DNA of 64,000 nt from Gyrodactylus bullatarudis (GCA_012064415.1 SSNU01000157.1:276113-340112); one strand, 5' to 3'. Shown: positions 48,901-57,958, counted from the stretch's first letter. The notes: generated by a model from the sequence alone, not told the origin. Translations and numbers: made by a program.

Positions 48901-49020
48901 AATATAATTTTTTTTTGTAGAAAAATGAAGTTACATGACGATAGGATATTGAGTGAAGCTGCTGACTGTGTCATCAAGGTCTCAGAATCAAAATCTTCCG
49001 CCCTACCCTGTTGCAGATAA
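27915..49020 (+). CDS. RASEF: RASEF/Rab45-like large Rab GTPase (EF-hand, coiled coil, Rab)
   Basis: Twelve exons join into an intact 629-codon frame: 27915-28417, 28481-28571, 29371-29463, 30587-30885, 31647-31715, 32130-32163, 32844-32862, 33205-33266, 34522-34823, 40983-41097, 48643-48845, 48921-49020. Residues 1-65 form an EF-hand pair with poor Ca2+ ligands. A long coiled coil follows (about 140-240 and 310-350). The Rab domain starts near 430 with P-loop GDSSVGKS, switch-I STIGVDF, WDTAGQEK (catalytic Gln kept), NKID and EASVAK, and the protein ends PCCR, a probable geranylgeranylation site. RASEF/CRACR2A/Rab44 proteins are membrane-traffic Rabs. Introns 9 and 10 (6.2 and 7.5 kb) hold several transposons and an antisense bZIP gene. 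Micro-exons (19 and 34 nt) are inferred from phase and splice sites. Confidence 0.9.
29335..29357. repeat. AAT microsatellite
   Basis: A short run of AAT/TAA triplets in RASEF-like intron 2, just before the exon 3 acceptor. Confidence 0.7.
31826..31940. repeat. Small inverted repeat in RASEF-like intron 5
   Basis: About 34-bp arms containing CAAATCTTTGAAATTGATAA and its complement flank a ~47-bp loop. Diverged single arms of the same sequence occur near 7790, 43090 and 48340, so this is a member of a dispersed repeat family. Confidence 0.7.
33424..34075. mobile_element. Tc1/mariner-like MITE, 652 bp, TA duplication
   Basis: Terminal inverted repeats of about 105-110 bp start CAGTTATGCACTAGTTTTGG and end with the complement of CAGTTGTGCACCAGTTTTGG, flanked by TA on both sides. 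The CAGT-type terminus with TA target fits Tc1/mariner. The centre has no readable transposase. It lies in RASEF-like intron 8. Confidence 0.85.
35534..35757. repeat. Fold-back repeat, copy B (~95-bp arms)
   Basis: Arms containing ATTCTCAGCCATGGTCATCC and its complement flank a ~28-bp loop, in RASEF-like intron 9. The right flank matches, in reverse, the sequence left of the MULE at 8.1 kb. The right arm is openly readable (KKACEENHRRNVWMTMAEN) and resembles a coding 3' end of a retroelement, but the family is not clear. Confidence 0.85.
38694..40061 (-). mobile_element. piggyBac transposon remnant, TTAA flanks
   Basis: TTAA lies at 38690-38693 and 40062-40065. The left end reads ACCCTTTCGATGCCG and the right end, inverted, CCCTTTCTGTGCCG, a plausible pair of piggyBac termini. 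The interior carries the C-terminal part of a transposase on the minus strand (separate entry). The element lies in RASEF-like intron 9. Confidence 0.82.
38906..39580 (-). pseudogene. piggyBac transposase, C-terminal part, disrupted
   Basis: Read on the minus strand, about 39580-39420 gives WFDNKAVTF, GAEPISNIKRW and YPEIVSVYN. After a stop comes LMGGIDLFDSFMSRYQ (about 39415-39370), the MGGVD-type motif of piggyBac. After a frame change comes IVNSWLLYKRN (within 39207-39413). The C-terminal cysteine-rich domain lies at 38906-39172 (CSICKRK, YCITCNTFYC, CFIKAH). At least one stop and one frameshift separate the parts and the N-terminal half is gone, so it is dead. Confidence 0.85.
41178..42923 (-). 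mobile_element. hAT transposon, 8-bp target duplication
   Basis: The left end is TAGGCGGGTAAAAAAATCGA and the right end is the complement of TAGGCCGGTAAAAAGTCGAA. ATCATCAG flanks both sides (41170-41177 and 42924-42931). Length 1746 bp. It carries a nearly intact transposase frame on the minus strand and lies in RASEF-like intron 10. Short CGACTTTTATCGAC repeats near the right end may be subterminal binding sites. Confidence 0.95.
41283..42620 (-). pseudogene. hAT transposase with a single in-frame stop
   Basis: One frame runs from an ATG at 42620 to a stop at 41283, interrupted only by TAA at 42357-42359. The first part (87 residues) is basic and BED-finger-like but degenerate. The second (357 residues) contains LVIDESQ and LLLSDAASYM (putative catalytic acidic residues), HITCYAHLLHNCA, VVTRWGTWLNAVNYY and the C-terminal hATC dimerisation signature NPTSVSVERSFSMLKHFLT. 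About 445 codons in all, short for hAT. An ATG immediately follows the stop. Either this is a freshly inactivated copy or the downstream frame is translated alone. Confidence 0.92.
43434..44031 (-). CDS. bZIP transcription factor nested antisense in a RASEF-like intron (5' end unresolved)
   Basis: Two exons, 43836 to about 44031 and 43434-43804, join across a 31-bp intron. The C-terminal half has a basic region NNDSSRRSRKLKKEK followed by a leucine-zipper-like heptad series (LEVLTKENVNLLSLL), i.e. a bZIP DNA-binding and dimerisation domain. The N-terminal part is acidic and aromatic (FIENFDFQPSEYLDFVDSSL), like an activation domain. No ATG lies in the first exon; it stays open upstream, and a tiny exon starting at an ATG near 44140 with a ~55-bp intron would fit in phase but is uncertain. 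The basic region has Ser-Ser where most bZIPs have Ala-Ala. The subfamily (C/EBP, PAR or ATF4-like) is not resolved. Confidence 0.8.
44032..46400. other. RASEF-like intron 10, interior without supported gene
   Basis: AT-rich intron sequence. 44514-44575 looks like a 62-nt exon (TATTGTAG before it, GTAAAA after it), but its length would break the RASEF-like frame, so it is not called. Other open frames (44760-44951, 45199-45435) have no family motif. Confidence 0.4.
46409..48099 (+). mobile_element. Merlin transposon with 362-bp terminal inverted repeats
   Basis: The ends read GGTAATGCTCTAGTTCGGGA at 46409 and its complement at 48099. GAGTTTAG flanks both (46401-46408 and 48100-48107), the 8-bp duplication of Merlin. 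Arms 46409-46770 and 47738-48099 are almost identical. The terminal motif occurs again inside each arm (46627 and, inverted, ending 47881), with a degenerate third copy near 46585. One transposase gene lies between the arms. Located in RASEF-like intron 10. Confidence 0.95.
46922..47677 (+). CDS. Merlin (IS1016/ISXO2-like) DDE transposase, 5' end frameshifted
   Basis: An open frame of 251 residues has the catalytic triad in typical contexts: MVEIDETKLAKRK, TLISDEWCGYSDW and HTNCVERLWRTMKENI. The family normally starts further upstream with a zinc-ribbon-like part. Here MRCSKCWRSYSILK is readable near 46831-46875, and a different frame (GTFLYKKN) leads into the run of eight A residues before the ATG at 46922. 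Stops lie in the zinc-ribbon frame, so the N-terminus is probably broken while the catalytic domain is intact. Function would need an alternative N-terminus. Confidence 0.9.
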   Translation: MSFSMLLQLAYYFSTGRTYRNIIASIDISQATICSYFDLFRRLLKNLAENNRNVVGGIGHMVEIDETKLAKRKYHRGRILRNEWVVGAYDRNTKCVRLEIVTKRNQLVLGNFISENVLLGSTLISDEWCGYSDWATAGYWHIKINHSLNYVDPTDDTIHTNCVERLWRTMKENINSTVAMNRIAGEIKIFEYLFNKKAMDWRGIFNSLLTAIFDQENRDVPLINFNQRVINMIIINDDIDDVDLDNSLFNY

Positions 49021-49462
49021 ATATAAAAGATAAAAATATTCACATAATCAATTATAATAATTATTATTAATCATGCTATTCAATTTGATTCCTGTCCCAC
49101 TCCCCCCTATCTTATACCGTACAACGTTTATTAAGCGAGAGTTTCCCTAGCACACTTGAATTATTCTTTGAATGATCTGTGTGTAACACGTTGGAGAAAA
49201 TACAACAATTTCAATTTACAATGATTAGTAGAAATAACAATTATTGATTCCGTTATGATCGCTAATCACTCAAGTGTAAGTGAAGAAAATTATTTATTTT
49301 ATTAAAAAAATAATTTTTTCAATGAAGCGTTTTGAAAACTGGATATTCTTACTTTCGATTGATAAAATTGTGTGGATTTGAAAAGAAAAAACACAATAAA
49401 TAATGTTGAAAAAAAGTTTATAAATAATTTACATTCTATTTGCATTAATTGTAAAATCTAGA
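49021..49462. other. Spacer between convergent RASEF-like and TMED genes
   Basis: Holds the 3' ends of both genes. AT-rich, with no exon or RNA gene seen. Confidence 0.5.
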
Positions 49463-50160
49463 CTAGGAAAGATAGGAGGATATTTTACGTCTAAGACGTT
49501 CCAATGGTAAGTCAGGATTGAAAATTCCTCTGATAAAATATATTTGTAATCCACTAATTAATATACTGAAGAATGCTATAATGAAGCCCATAATTTGGAC
49601 AGTCTTTCTTAGCTCAATTGCAATAGAGTATGATTGTTGATCTCGGGATTTTTCCAACATCATATATCGACTAGCGGTTTCAATAGAATTTCGAATATTT
49701 CGAGAGTGTTTTTCCATCTGTTGAAAATTTTTTTAAATAATAACCTACGACAGTATATTCTTGGGGAAACGCAACCTGTCTCTCATATTTATCTTCATCT
49801 TTACTCAGGATAAAAATGAAGAAAATAATCTTTTCAGAGATTGATGAATCTGTGTTGTCGAAGCAAACCTTGTTAAAATTAAAACTCTTTCAGTATTACT
49901 TCATAAGTTCCATTGCTATCAACACGAAAATCAAATAATGAGCTTGATTGTTTATAAGATTCGTGAATTTTCTTTCCATTCGGGTCTCGAACAATAGAAT
50001 TTATAAGAAAATTTCCTCCATAATACACTTGATAACTAAAATGACCATCACTGCCATATGACCCATTCATGAAAAAACAGTCTTGTTTACCAGCGTCGAC
50101 TATTATTGTATACTCTGACCCAAAACAAAAATTGATAATCAGGAGCAATATTATTATCAT
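49463..50160 (-). CDS. p24/TMED family cargo receptor (GOLD domain)
   Basis: Exons (minus) 49900-50160, 49749-49868 and 49463-49717 give 211 residues; both introns are 31 bp. A signal peptide (about residues 1-15, MIIILLLIINFCFG) leads into a GOLD domain with the conserved cysteine pair C28 (GKQDCFF) and C89 (GTYEVCFDNT). A membrane-proximal helical stem follows, then one membrane span (about 168-189). p24 proteins cycle between ER and Golgi as COPI/COPII cargo adaptors. The cytosolic tail is about 22 residues and lacks a clear terminal KKxx or FF signal. The ATG at 50160 was chosen because it begins the signal peptide; upstream open codons lack an ATG. Subfamily not assigned. Confidence 0.88.
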
Positions 50161-50293
50161 ATTCAATGTTGAAAAATTTAACTTAAAGCTTGAAGTCAAA
50201 TATGTGAATGGAAAGAAATAAAACAAAAATTAATTTTCAAGGCCTAGTACAGGTTTTAGTTTTGTTAGTTTCAAGTTTTAAAAGCATTAAAAA
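50161..50293. promoter_or_regulatory. Putative bidirectional promoter, TMED / DLAT
   Basis: 133 bp separate the opposite start codons, so both promoters probably overlap here. No clear TATA element was identified. Confidence 0.5.
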
Positions 50294-51851
50294 ATGAAAT
50301 CCTTTAAAGTTCTTCGTTCCAATCATTTACAACAATGTTGTCGAATTTCGAATGTTAATTTGAGGAATTATTCCAAAGCTTTAGCTGATTGTTCTCTGAA
50401 TAAACAGTTCCTCGTCTTTAAGGCTCCTAATAATTATGGATCTTTCTGCAGATATTTTTCAAGTAATCCAGCTATTCTAACGTAATTCAATAGAGTTTCC
50501 ATCCCATACGGTTATTAAATTGCCAAATCTATCACCTACTATGGAAACTGGAAATATTGTTAGTTGGGCTAAAGCTGAAGGGGATGAACTCTGTGAAGGA
50601 GATTTACTTGCTGAAATTGAAACTGATAAGGCAACTATGGCCTTAGATGCAAGCGAAGAAGGATATTTGGCAAAAATATTACTTCAAAAGGGAGCTCAAG
50701 GTGTTCCAGTTGGTACAGTAGGTCTTAACTGTAGATTTTTTTCCTAAAAATATATTTCCTAATATATTTACTTACAGCCACTCTGTATTACAGTTGAATC
50801 ACAAGATCTTGTTGCAAAATTTGCTGATTTTCAAATTTCTGATATTGAAGATAGCGGACCTAGAACTAAAGAAATTAAAGAAGCCTCAAAGCAAGCAAAA
50901 CCTGAAGCTGTCAAATCTTCTACCAATGTTAGTTCTCCTTTAGTAACACCAACAATTCCCAGTCAGTCAACTGGTGAAAGAACATTTGTTACACCTTTAG
51001 CCAAAAATATGGCTCAAAGTCAAGGAATTACTATTCCATCTGGTTTTCAAGGTTCTGGATATCTTGGATCAGTTACGGCTAAAGATTTGTCTTCATTAGC
51101 TTCTTCCGTAATGTCACAAACGAGCTCTCAAATGCCGTCTGTAGGCCAATTCACTGATATTAAACTCACCAATATGCGATCCACTATTGCTAAGCGTCTC
51201 TTGGAGTCTAAACAGACGATACCTCATTACTACTTGACCATAGACATAAACATGGACGAAATCATTGAGCTGAGGACTAATATAAACCAGAAATTATCCA
51301 AGACAAATGAATCAGTCAAAAAGATCAGTCTCAACGATATGATAGTTAAAGCAGCTTCAATGGCTTGCATGAAGATACCTGATTGCAATTCCTCATTTCA
51401 AGGAACATTTATTCGTCAATTCAATCAAGTTGACATGTGCATTGCTGTGGCAACTGAGAATGGATTAATCACACCAATAATCCCTTCATCAGAATCCAAA
51501 AGTTTTATTGAAATTGCAAAATTATCTCAACAATTGGCTGCCAAGGCGAAAGAAGGAAAGCTACAACCACATGAATTTCAAGGCGGTACATTTACCATAT
51601 CGAATTTGGGCATGATGGGTATTGATCATTTCAGTGCGATAATCAATCCACCACAGGCTTGCATTCTTGCCATAGGAAATACTGAAAAGAAACTTATACC
51701 AGACCCAAAGTCTCCTCAAGGTTTTAAAGAGGCATCATTCATGAAGGTTACCTTGTGCTGTGATCATAGAGTTGTTGACGGAGCTGTTGGAGCTCAATGG
51801 CTTAAAAAGTTCCGGGAAATGATGGAGGAACCTGCAATGATGCTTTTGTAA
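50294..51851 (+). CDS. DLAT: Dihydrolipoyl acetyltransferase, E2 of mitochondrial pyruvate dehydrogenase
   Basis: Exons 50294-50462, 50494-50721 and 50794-51851 give 484 residues (human about 647); introns are 31 and 72 bp. The N-terminus is basic and Ser/Asn-rich without acidic residues until residue 32, a likely mitochondrial presequence. A single lipoyl domain (about 58-132) has lipoyl-lysine K102 in EIETDKATM. The peripheral-subunit-binding domain is at about 197-232 (TFVTPLAKNMAQ). The catalytic domain (about 255-484) contains the active-site CDHRVVDGAVG with H457 and D461. The enzyme transfers acetyl groups to CoA and forms the PDC core. Human E2 has two lipoyl domains, so the single one explains most of the length difference. 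A polyadenylation-like AATAAA lies near 51966. Confidence 0.96.
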
Positions 51852-53076
51852 TATTCTATGCTATTCAAAGATGTACTCGTAATATTCATGAGAATCTCGC
51901 ATATCAGTAATATCCACTTACTAACTCAACAAATGAAAAATTTCATGAATACTAAGTAGTTTCCGAATAAAATCTATTATCTATTAGTTAAAATTTCACT
52001 TGCTCATCGAGGCGATATAAAAACCAATCGTAAAAAAGACTCACTGTAAAATAAAACGATTTTAAATGAGATTCTTATGGGGAATCTATTGAATATTCTA
52101 TCTACTAATAAGTAGATTATAACTGAATTTTTTTACTGCTACAATTATCTAATCAATCTAACTTCATAAAAAAATTTGCACATTTACATTTTCGAGATTT
52201 TTATTTCATTTAAAATGTACTTCTCTTACTTTATATCCCGATTTCATTCCCTTTTCTTTCTTTTTGCACACACAGATCCACCTATGTGATGACATTTTTC
52301 TCACCACTGTCCACAATGTCCAGCTTTGACGTCCTCACTTCGCTAGTATCTCCATCCTTTCCTAGATTAGTGTTTGGCTCTAGTTTCTTTCTTGATTTTA
52401 GAAGTTAGTCAGGATTCCTAACTTAAGATGACTAATACTGATCTGTAGTTTTAATATCTTGTTTTTTAAATCTTGCCTGGGACTGCGGAATCCCTAAATG
52501 AAGTTTCCTGATACTAAACCACTATTTTGACTTTGTTATTGCTGATGTTTTCTAATTTTTTCAATAGTACACTGTACAATTATTACAGTCGGTTGTGAAA
52601 CTCATTGGCCACCCTTGTTCAAGAAACTGAGATAACGTTTTTGATTTTGATAGAAAACTTAATTTATTTAGTAGAATCTCGAGGTGAATATAAAAAATAT
52701 ACAAATTTGAACCTTGGTTATTGATAAGGTTTAATAAAATAATTCGAGTTTATATCTGATGTTGGTGGAATTAGCATGTAAAGAAAGGCGCATATCTTGT
52801 GAATTTGCAAACCCGAGAGGGAGTAGATATCAATGTTGAAACTGGTCTTCAGGACAAGATTGTTGTTGAGAAGGCATGTGAACTTCAAGTTGTTCCTGGT
52901 AAGGTATGGGGAATCCCCATTGGGGATGGCGAGAGTTCTTTGCATTGAATCTGGAGAGAAATAGAACTTTTTTGATCTACTCATTTTCTTATTTATACTA
53001 AAAGTATAGTATAAAGACACATTAAATAACATGTAAAACTTGCGAGATTAACGCACCTATACTTACTTGTGGATTA
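51852..53076. other. Intergenic, DLAT to Helitron
   Basis: No complete gene. About 52790-52915 on the plus strand reads as a coding-like stretch (LQTREGVDINVETGLQDKIV) ending at a possible donor CCTG|GTAAGG, with an overlapping 104-codon frame on the minus strand. Its identity is unknown. Confidence 0.4.
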
Positions 53077-54567
53077 TCTATATAATTAAAAATCAAACCC
53101 CTATTTTGTGTACCACTTTGCGCCTAAACTAAAATTCCGAAATTCACAATTTTTTCATTACAAGCGTAGAATTTTTTTCTGTGTGTAATAGGCTATTTTA
53201 TTTTCGTCTATCTTATCAGATCACCAAGTGAATTAGGATCATACACGACCAATCACAATCATTACATAGCCTTATTCTGTTTGGTTGTTTGCGCCCCGTT
53301 ACAGTATTTCATGTATAATGCATGTTTCTCAAAGAGTATGTCTATTACACCTAATATTATATTGCATTGCCACATAATTTTAATAAACCTTGCTTTAATT
53401 TGATTGGTCTTATTTTGTTTATTAATTAATCATCACAGCCCATTGTTTGTGAATCGTTCTTCACGTGAGTTTGGTCCTGTTCATTCTACTCATTTTTATT
53501 ATATCATTTTTTAGTTTTCATAAACGAACAGCTTGAACTTTGGGCATGTCAGTACAATTCATCTCAAGTTATCGCATTGTAAATGACTGCTTCTTATAAA
53601 TTGTGAGTTGTAAAATATCAGTTATACACTATGCATCCTTGAAACTATTCCTTTTCAGCATTTCGAATTCAAATTCTCAACTCCAATTGGTCATTCATCC
53701 TTCGAATCCCTTTAATCAATAAGCTGTGAGTTGAATTGTTATTCGATTATCTAAGTTTTAACTTCAGTCCACATTGTTAGTTTTACTTTCTGACCTATAA
53801 AAACAAAACTAAAGATTTTCTATATTATGCAATAAGTTTAAATAATATATTTTGAAAGTTAAGATTGATGTAATTAATAATGCAAAATGTAAACGTCTTA
53901 GAAATCGAAATGAATGAAATTAAAAAGTTCGAATGGCCAATTTATTAATTTTTAATCGACATCTTTAATTTAGTAAATAGCAAAACATTCTTTTCTTCCC
54001 TATCAGACAAAACTGATTACACATCATTTACACAAAACTTTATCATATCACTTTTTTTCAGTGACCTGAAGCTCTTTTGGTTGGGTCTGTGATTATATTA
54101 AAAACTTATATGAACTCATTTTATTATGTATATCAGATTTTATATGCTAAACTTAATCTCTTTAATAAATGTTATGATTTCAAAAAAAAAACATTTCTAT
54201 ATTCAGACTTAATCTAAGAGGGATTACTTTTTTATATAATTTGCATTCGTTTATGTAATGAATGGTACCTATGCTGTCTCATTAAAAGTCGAGGTAATCA
54301 TAGTTACTCATGTTTATCTATTTCTTTATTTTTATAATTTCAATGCTGTGATAAACTTGATATGGGGGGGGGCTTTTAATTATTCGTCTAATATGGTATT
54401 TATTCACAAGTGATTTTACACTTTTCAGCATTAAGATTAAGGCTTGCTTATCAAATGAAAATTTTTTTGAACACACATAGTAACGATTCTATTAATTATA
54501 ATTATCTTTCACATATCTTTTAATCATAACTTGATTTTTGAATAATTATTTTCATTATTCTTTCAAG

Positions 54568-55600
54568 ATGACACGTAGAAAAAATATAGGCCGTCATTCT
54601 AAACGTAGACGTACTAATTCTAATTTCCAAATATACAGATCAGCTTATTCTTATGAGCCTAATATAGATTTTTCTCAATATTCTAATTTGTCCCCATTGT
54701 AATGCTCTGACTTTTCCAAAAGAGCCAAAAGGTATACGCTGCGCTTCAGGTAAAGTTAACCCTTAAAGATCCAAGCAATTTTTTTTTTTTGAAAAAAATA
54801 GAAATTCAGCATTCTGATTAAATTAAATACTACGAGTTCAGCTGTTCAATAATTTTAACGATATTTCTTTTTGTTTAAAAGTTATGTTCTAAAGTTTCTA
54901 ACATATTAATGTCCAAAATTGTTTTTTGAATTTTTTGAAAATTTTGAAAATAAGATTTTCCGATTTCACACTTTTCAAAAGAGAATTCAAGGTACATTGT
55001 TCTTGGATATCTTAACATCAATAGAAAGCTAAACTTTTCAATATTCTTCTGTTTTAAACTTTATTCAGATAAATCAAATCATTATAAAAATATTCTATAA
55101 AAACAAACCTGTCCCACGGGTGACCCTGTGGGGCTTGAAGGGTTAAGATTGCTCCTTTGTCCCCACCCCCTGAACCTTTAAAATCTTTACTTCAAAATAC
55201 AACATCAGAATCAAAGCATTTCCTGAAAAATGTTGGAAAATATAATTCGAGCTTTCAAATGACATCTTTCGGTGCAGATTTTAGTCTAAATGAGTTTTCG
55301 CCAACATTTCGAGTCGAACATATCATCGAATAGGCTCTTTATTACCTGTAGAAAATGAGTCAGCAAAATTTCTTCAGATATATTTTGTTGTAGATGAAGT
55401 TAACCAACTTCATACTAGACATTCGATAGTCCCATTTGTGAAAGAAGAAATTCTCTTAGATTTACAGAATTTCTTCACTACACAGAATCACTTGATAAAA
55501 TCTTTTAAATCTGCTTTTGAGTTAATACCATCAGATAGTAACAAGCTAATTCTTCATGCTGACTACACTCCTTGGTTCTGTTGTATAAAGTAGGACCTAC
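54568..55600 (+). pseudogene. Helitron protein N-terminal region, disrupted
   Basis: From the ATG at 54568 the frame gives a basic start (MTRRKNIGRHSKRRRTNSN). After a one-base shift near 54690 comes a zinc-binding-like CPHCNALTFPKEPKGIRCAS, then GKV. A TTAA MITE splits the frame here. Beyond it the text continues in frame with PPPEPLKSLL and FQMTSFGADF. After another shift comes YHRIGSLLPVENESAKFLQI and the helical region to about 55560. These are hallmarks of the Helitron-like N-terminal region. Several frameshifts make it non-functional. Confidence 0.88.
54760..55142. mobile_element. piggyBac-type MITE, TTAA duplication, inside the Helitron
   Basis: TTAA flanks both sides (54756-54759 and 55143-55146). 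The ends are CCCTTAAAGATCC and, inverted, CCCTTCAAGCCCC. It is 383 bp with no coding capacity. Removing it with one TTAA restores the Helitron reading frame exactly at the GKV/KIAPLSP junction, which shows that it inserted into a once-coding Helitron. Confidence 0.9.
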
Positions 55601-55659
55601 TTCATTCACTATTTAAAAACTGTTAATAATCTGTAATTCATCCCACTTTTAAAAGACTA

Positions 55660-56037
55660 ATTGCTCCCATTAACCTACCAAACGGTAGAACTGCGAATTC
55701 AGCTCTTAAATTCCCGTTGAATTTACATCAAACTGAGGATGTTGTATGCAATATATCCAAAGATTCGTCCCTAGGTCAATTTTTAAGAGATTGTGATTCG
55801 TCAATATGGGATGAATATACAATGTCAAACAAAAAATTATTTGAGGCATTTGACAGATCTCTTCAAGATATTAGTTCTGATTCAAGAATTTTCGACAATT
55901 TAAATATTCTGTTATCAGGTGATTTTAGACAAACTCTACCCGTGATTCGAAAGTCAACGCCTGCTGATGAGATAAATTTTTTTTTGTTAGAAAAATTTAT
56001 TAATATATACAATATAGGTAAATATGAACATAAATAA
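55660..56037 (+). pseudogene. Helitron Pif1-like helicase, first fragment
   Basis: The readable block includes LPNGRTANSALKFPLNL, IWDEYTMSNKKLFEAFDRSL (Walker-B-like DE) and LLSGDFRQTLPVIRKSTPADE, the motif series of Pif1-family helicases in Helitrons. The Walker A motif and the Rep domain expected upstream are deleted. The frame stops at 56037 where foreign sequence begins. Confidence 0.9.
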
Positions 56038-56272
56038 ATCTTATATAACGATATAATGTGCAAAAATATACAATACATATTTGGTCTATGTGATTTAGTT
56101 CATTTAACAGTCAAGTAACTAAATGAGTCTGAGCAATAATTCGAAGACCAAACTGGATTTGATAATTTATAAATGTAGGGAAGAGTATAAGAGAGATTAA
56201 ATTCCTTTATTAAAGTTTTTTATGGACTTATGTCAAGTGTCTAACCCTTGAAACTAATATGAAAATACAACT

Positions 56273-57100
56273 GTGATCAAACCTTCAATACTGAATTCTA
56301 TGATACTCTTCTTAGGCAATGGTACCACTACTCAGGATCATTCTTCATATGAAATTGAACTGAACGGAATTATTTGTAGAATTGTGAAAAATTCCCTTGA
56401 TATTTTGAAAATTAACCACAACTTCTATCTTCTCAAAGATTCCCTTGAGTCCATGGGGCTCTATATTAATAGAGATAAATGTAAATTATTACTCCCATGC
56501 GGTCTCCCTGCAACCCTCTTGGAATCGCTTCTACTTCCTGGAGAAATTGTCTCCTCAACTTCAGACCTCGGTTTCAGTATCTCTAATGGACTTAAAATTA
56601 ATCCACTTTCAAATCTGACTCAAATAAACTCTCGAATATACTCAATTCTAAAATTTTCTAAATCAGTTAACTTGAGACTAAAAGCTTACAAAGCCTTAGT
56701 TCTTAGTTATCTTGACTATATTTCACCTCTAGCCCCATCATTAAGCAGTGAAAAATCCTTGGAGATTGAACATGTTCAATCCAAATTTTTATTTTTTCTC
56801 TATCCTGACCTAGCGTCATACAATGATCGTATCTCAACCTCGGGGTTAAATCCCCTTTGGTTACGAAGATATGCTATTATTGTAAAAACTTTTATTAATT
56901 CATCTCAATTAGTCGAAAATTTCTATAATTTAAGAAGATCATCATTCTCAGATCACTATCTACTCTCTGCATATAATATGATAGATAGTAAATATAAATT
57001 ATGTGAATGTAATAATCTCTCTAGTATAAAATCTATTATGTCACATATTCGTTCTAAACTTGACTATACTAAGAGTCTTCTATATTCTAATCTCCACTAA
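56273..57100 (+). pseudogene. Non-LTR (LINE) reverse transcriptase C-terminal fragment
   Basis: An open frame of 275 residues matches the end of LINE reverse transcriptases: DSLESMGLYINRDKCKLLL after the palm, DLGFSISNGLKINP, then INSRIYSILKFSK, LKAYKALVLSYLDYISPLAP, IEHVQSKFLF and LNPLWLRRYAIIVKTF. The catalytic YxDD part and the endonuclease are missing, as in a 5'-truncated insertion. It lies between two halves of the Helitron helicase (boundaries roughly 56040-57305), so it inserted after the Helitron. Confidence 0.88.
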
Positions 57101-57309
57101 TTCCAGAATGACTATTGAAAATTCTTTGATGGCCTATTTATCTTCACTACCATTATATCAAATCCACTAGATAATATTTTATTCATTTAACTTTTACAAG
57201 ACGCTCAAGATTCAAAAAACCTTATTTTCTATAATGATTGTCCAGATTAAATAATTTTTGTCTATTATATATCTAATAAAAATTTCTAACAAAAAAAAAT
57301 TGTTACCAG

Positions 57310-57830
57310 CATTGATGAGCTCATACAGAAAGTTTTTCATGATTTAATTGACACAGAAAGAGTCATCCTCTCACCAAAAAATACAGATGTTAATATGATA
57401 ATTAATCAAATCTTTTCTCATCCAACTGTAATGAGTCTATAGATACTTGTCTATTTTCTTACAGAATTTCTGAATTCTCTTGATATTTCAGGACTGCCTC
57501 CACACATACTTGAACTTAAAAGAGGAATGCCTATTATTCTACTTCGCAATCTAGATCGGCCTAGATTATGCAAGGGTACTAAATTAGTTGTCAAAGAATA
57601 TTATAAACATGTAATATCAGCTAAGTTAATCACAGGTTCTTTTCGAGGAGATGTTGGTTCCATCAGACACTATAAATGAATTCAAAAGATTACAATTTCC
57701 TGTATGCTTAGCATTTCCTATGACAGTAAACAGGTCACAAGGTCAATCTTGAGGAGTTGATCTACAAAATAACTGTTTTTCCCATAGTCAATTATATGTC
57801 GCATTATTAAGAGTAATTTATTCTTACGTT
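57310..57830 (+). pseudogene. Helitron Pif1-like helicase, C-terminal fragment
   Basis: Helicase text resumes after the LINE: ERVILSPKNTDVN, then EFLNSLDISGLPPHILELKR, GMPIILLRNLDRPRLCKGTK and VISAKLITGSFRGD. After shifts and a stop come FPMTVNRSQGQS and NNCFSHSQLYVALLR. These are the conserved C-terminal Helitron helicase motifs, ending with the (Y/L)VALSR-like signature. At least one frameshift and one stop are present. Confidence 0.9.
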
Positions 57831-57958
57831 ACTATTTGTTTATTTAATATCTCAATATATTTTTTCACTACTCCTCAAAATTAGCTTTTAAAAACTGTAT
57901 TTCTCTAAAAAGCATCTTTATATTATTAAGAATTTTCAGAAAAAATGTTTATAACAAA

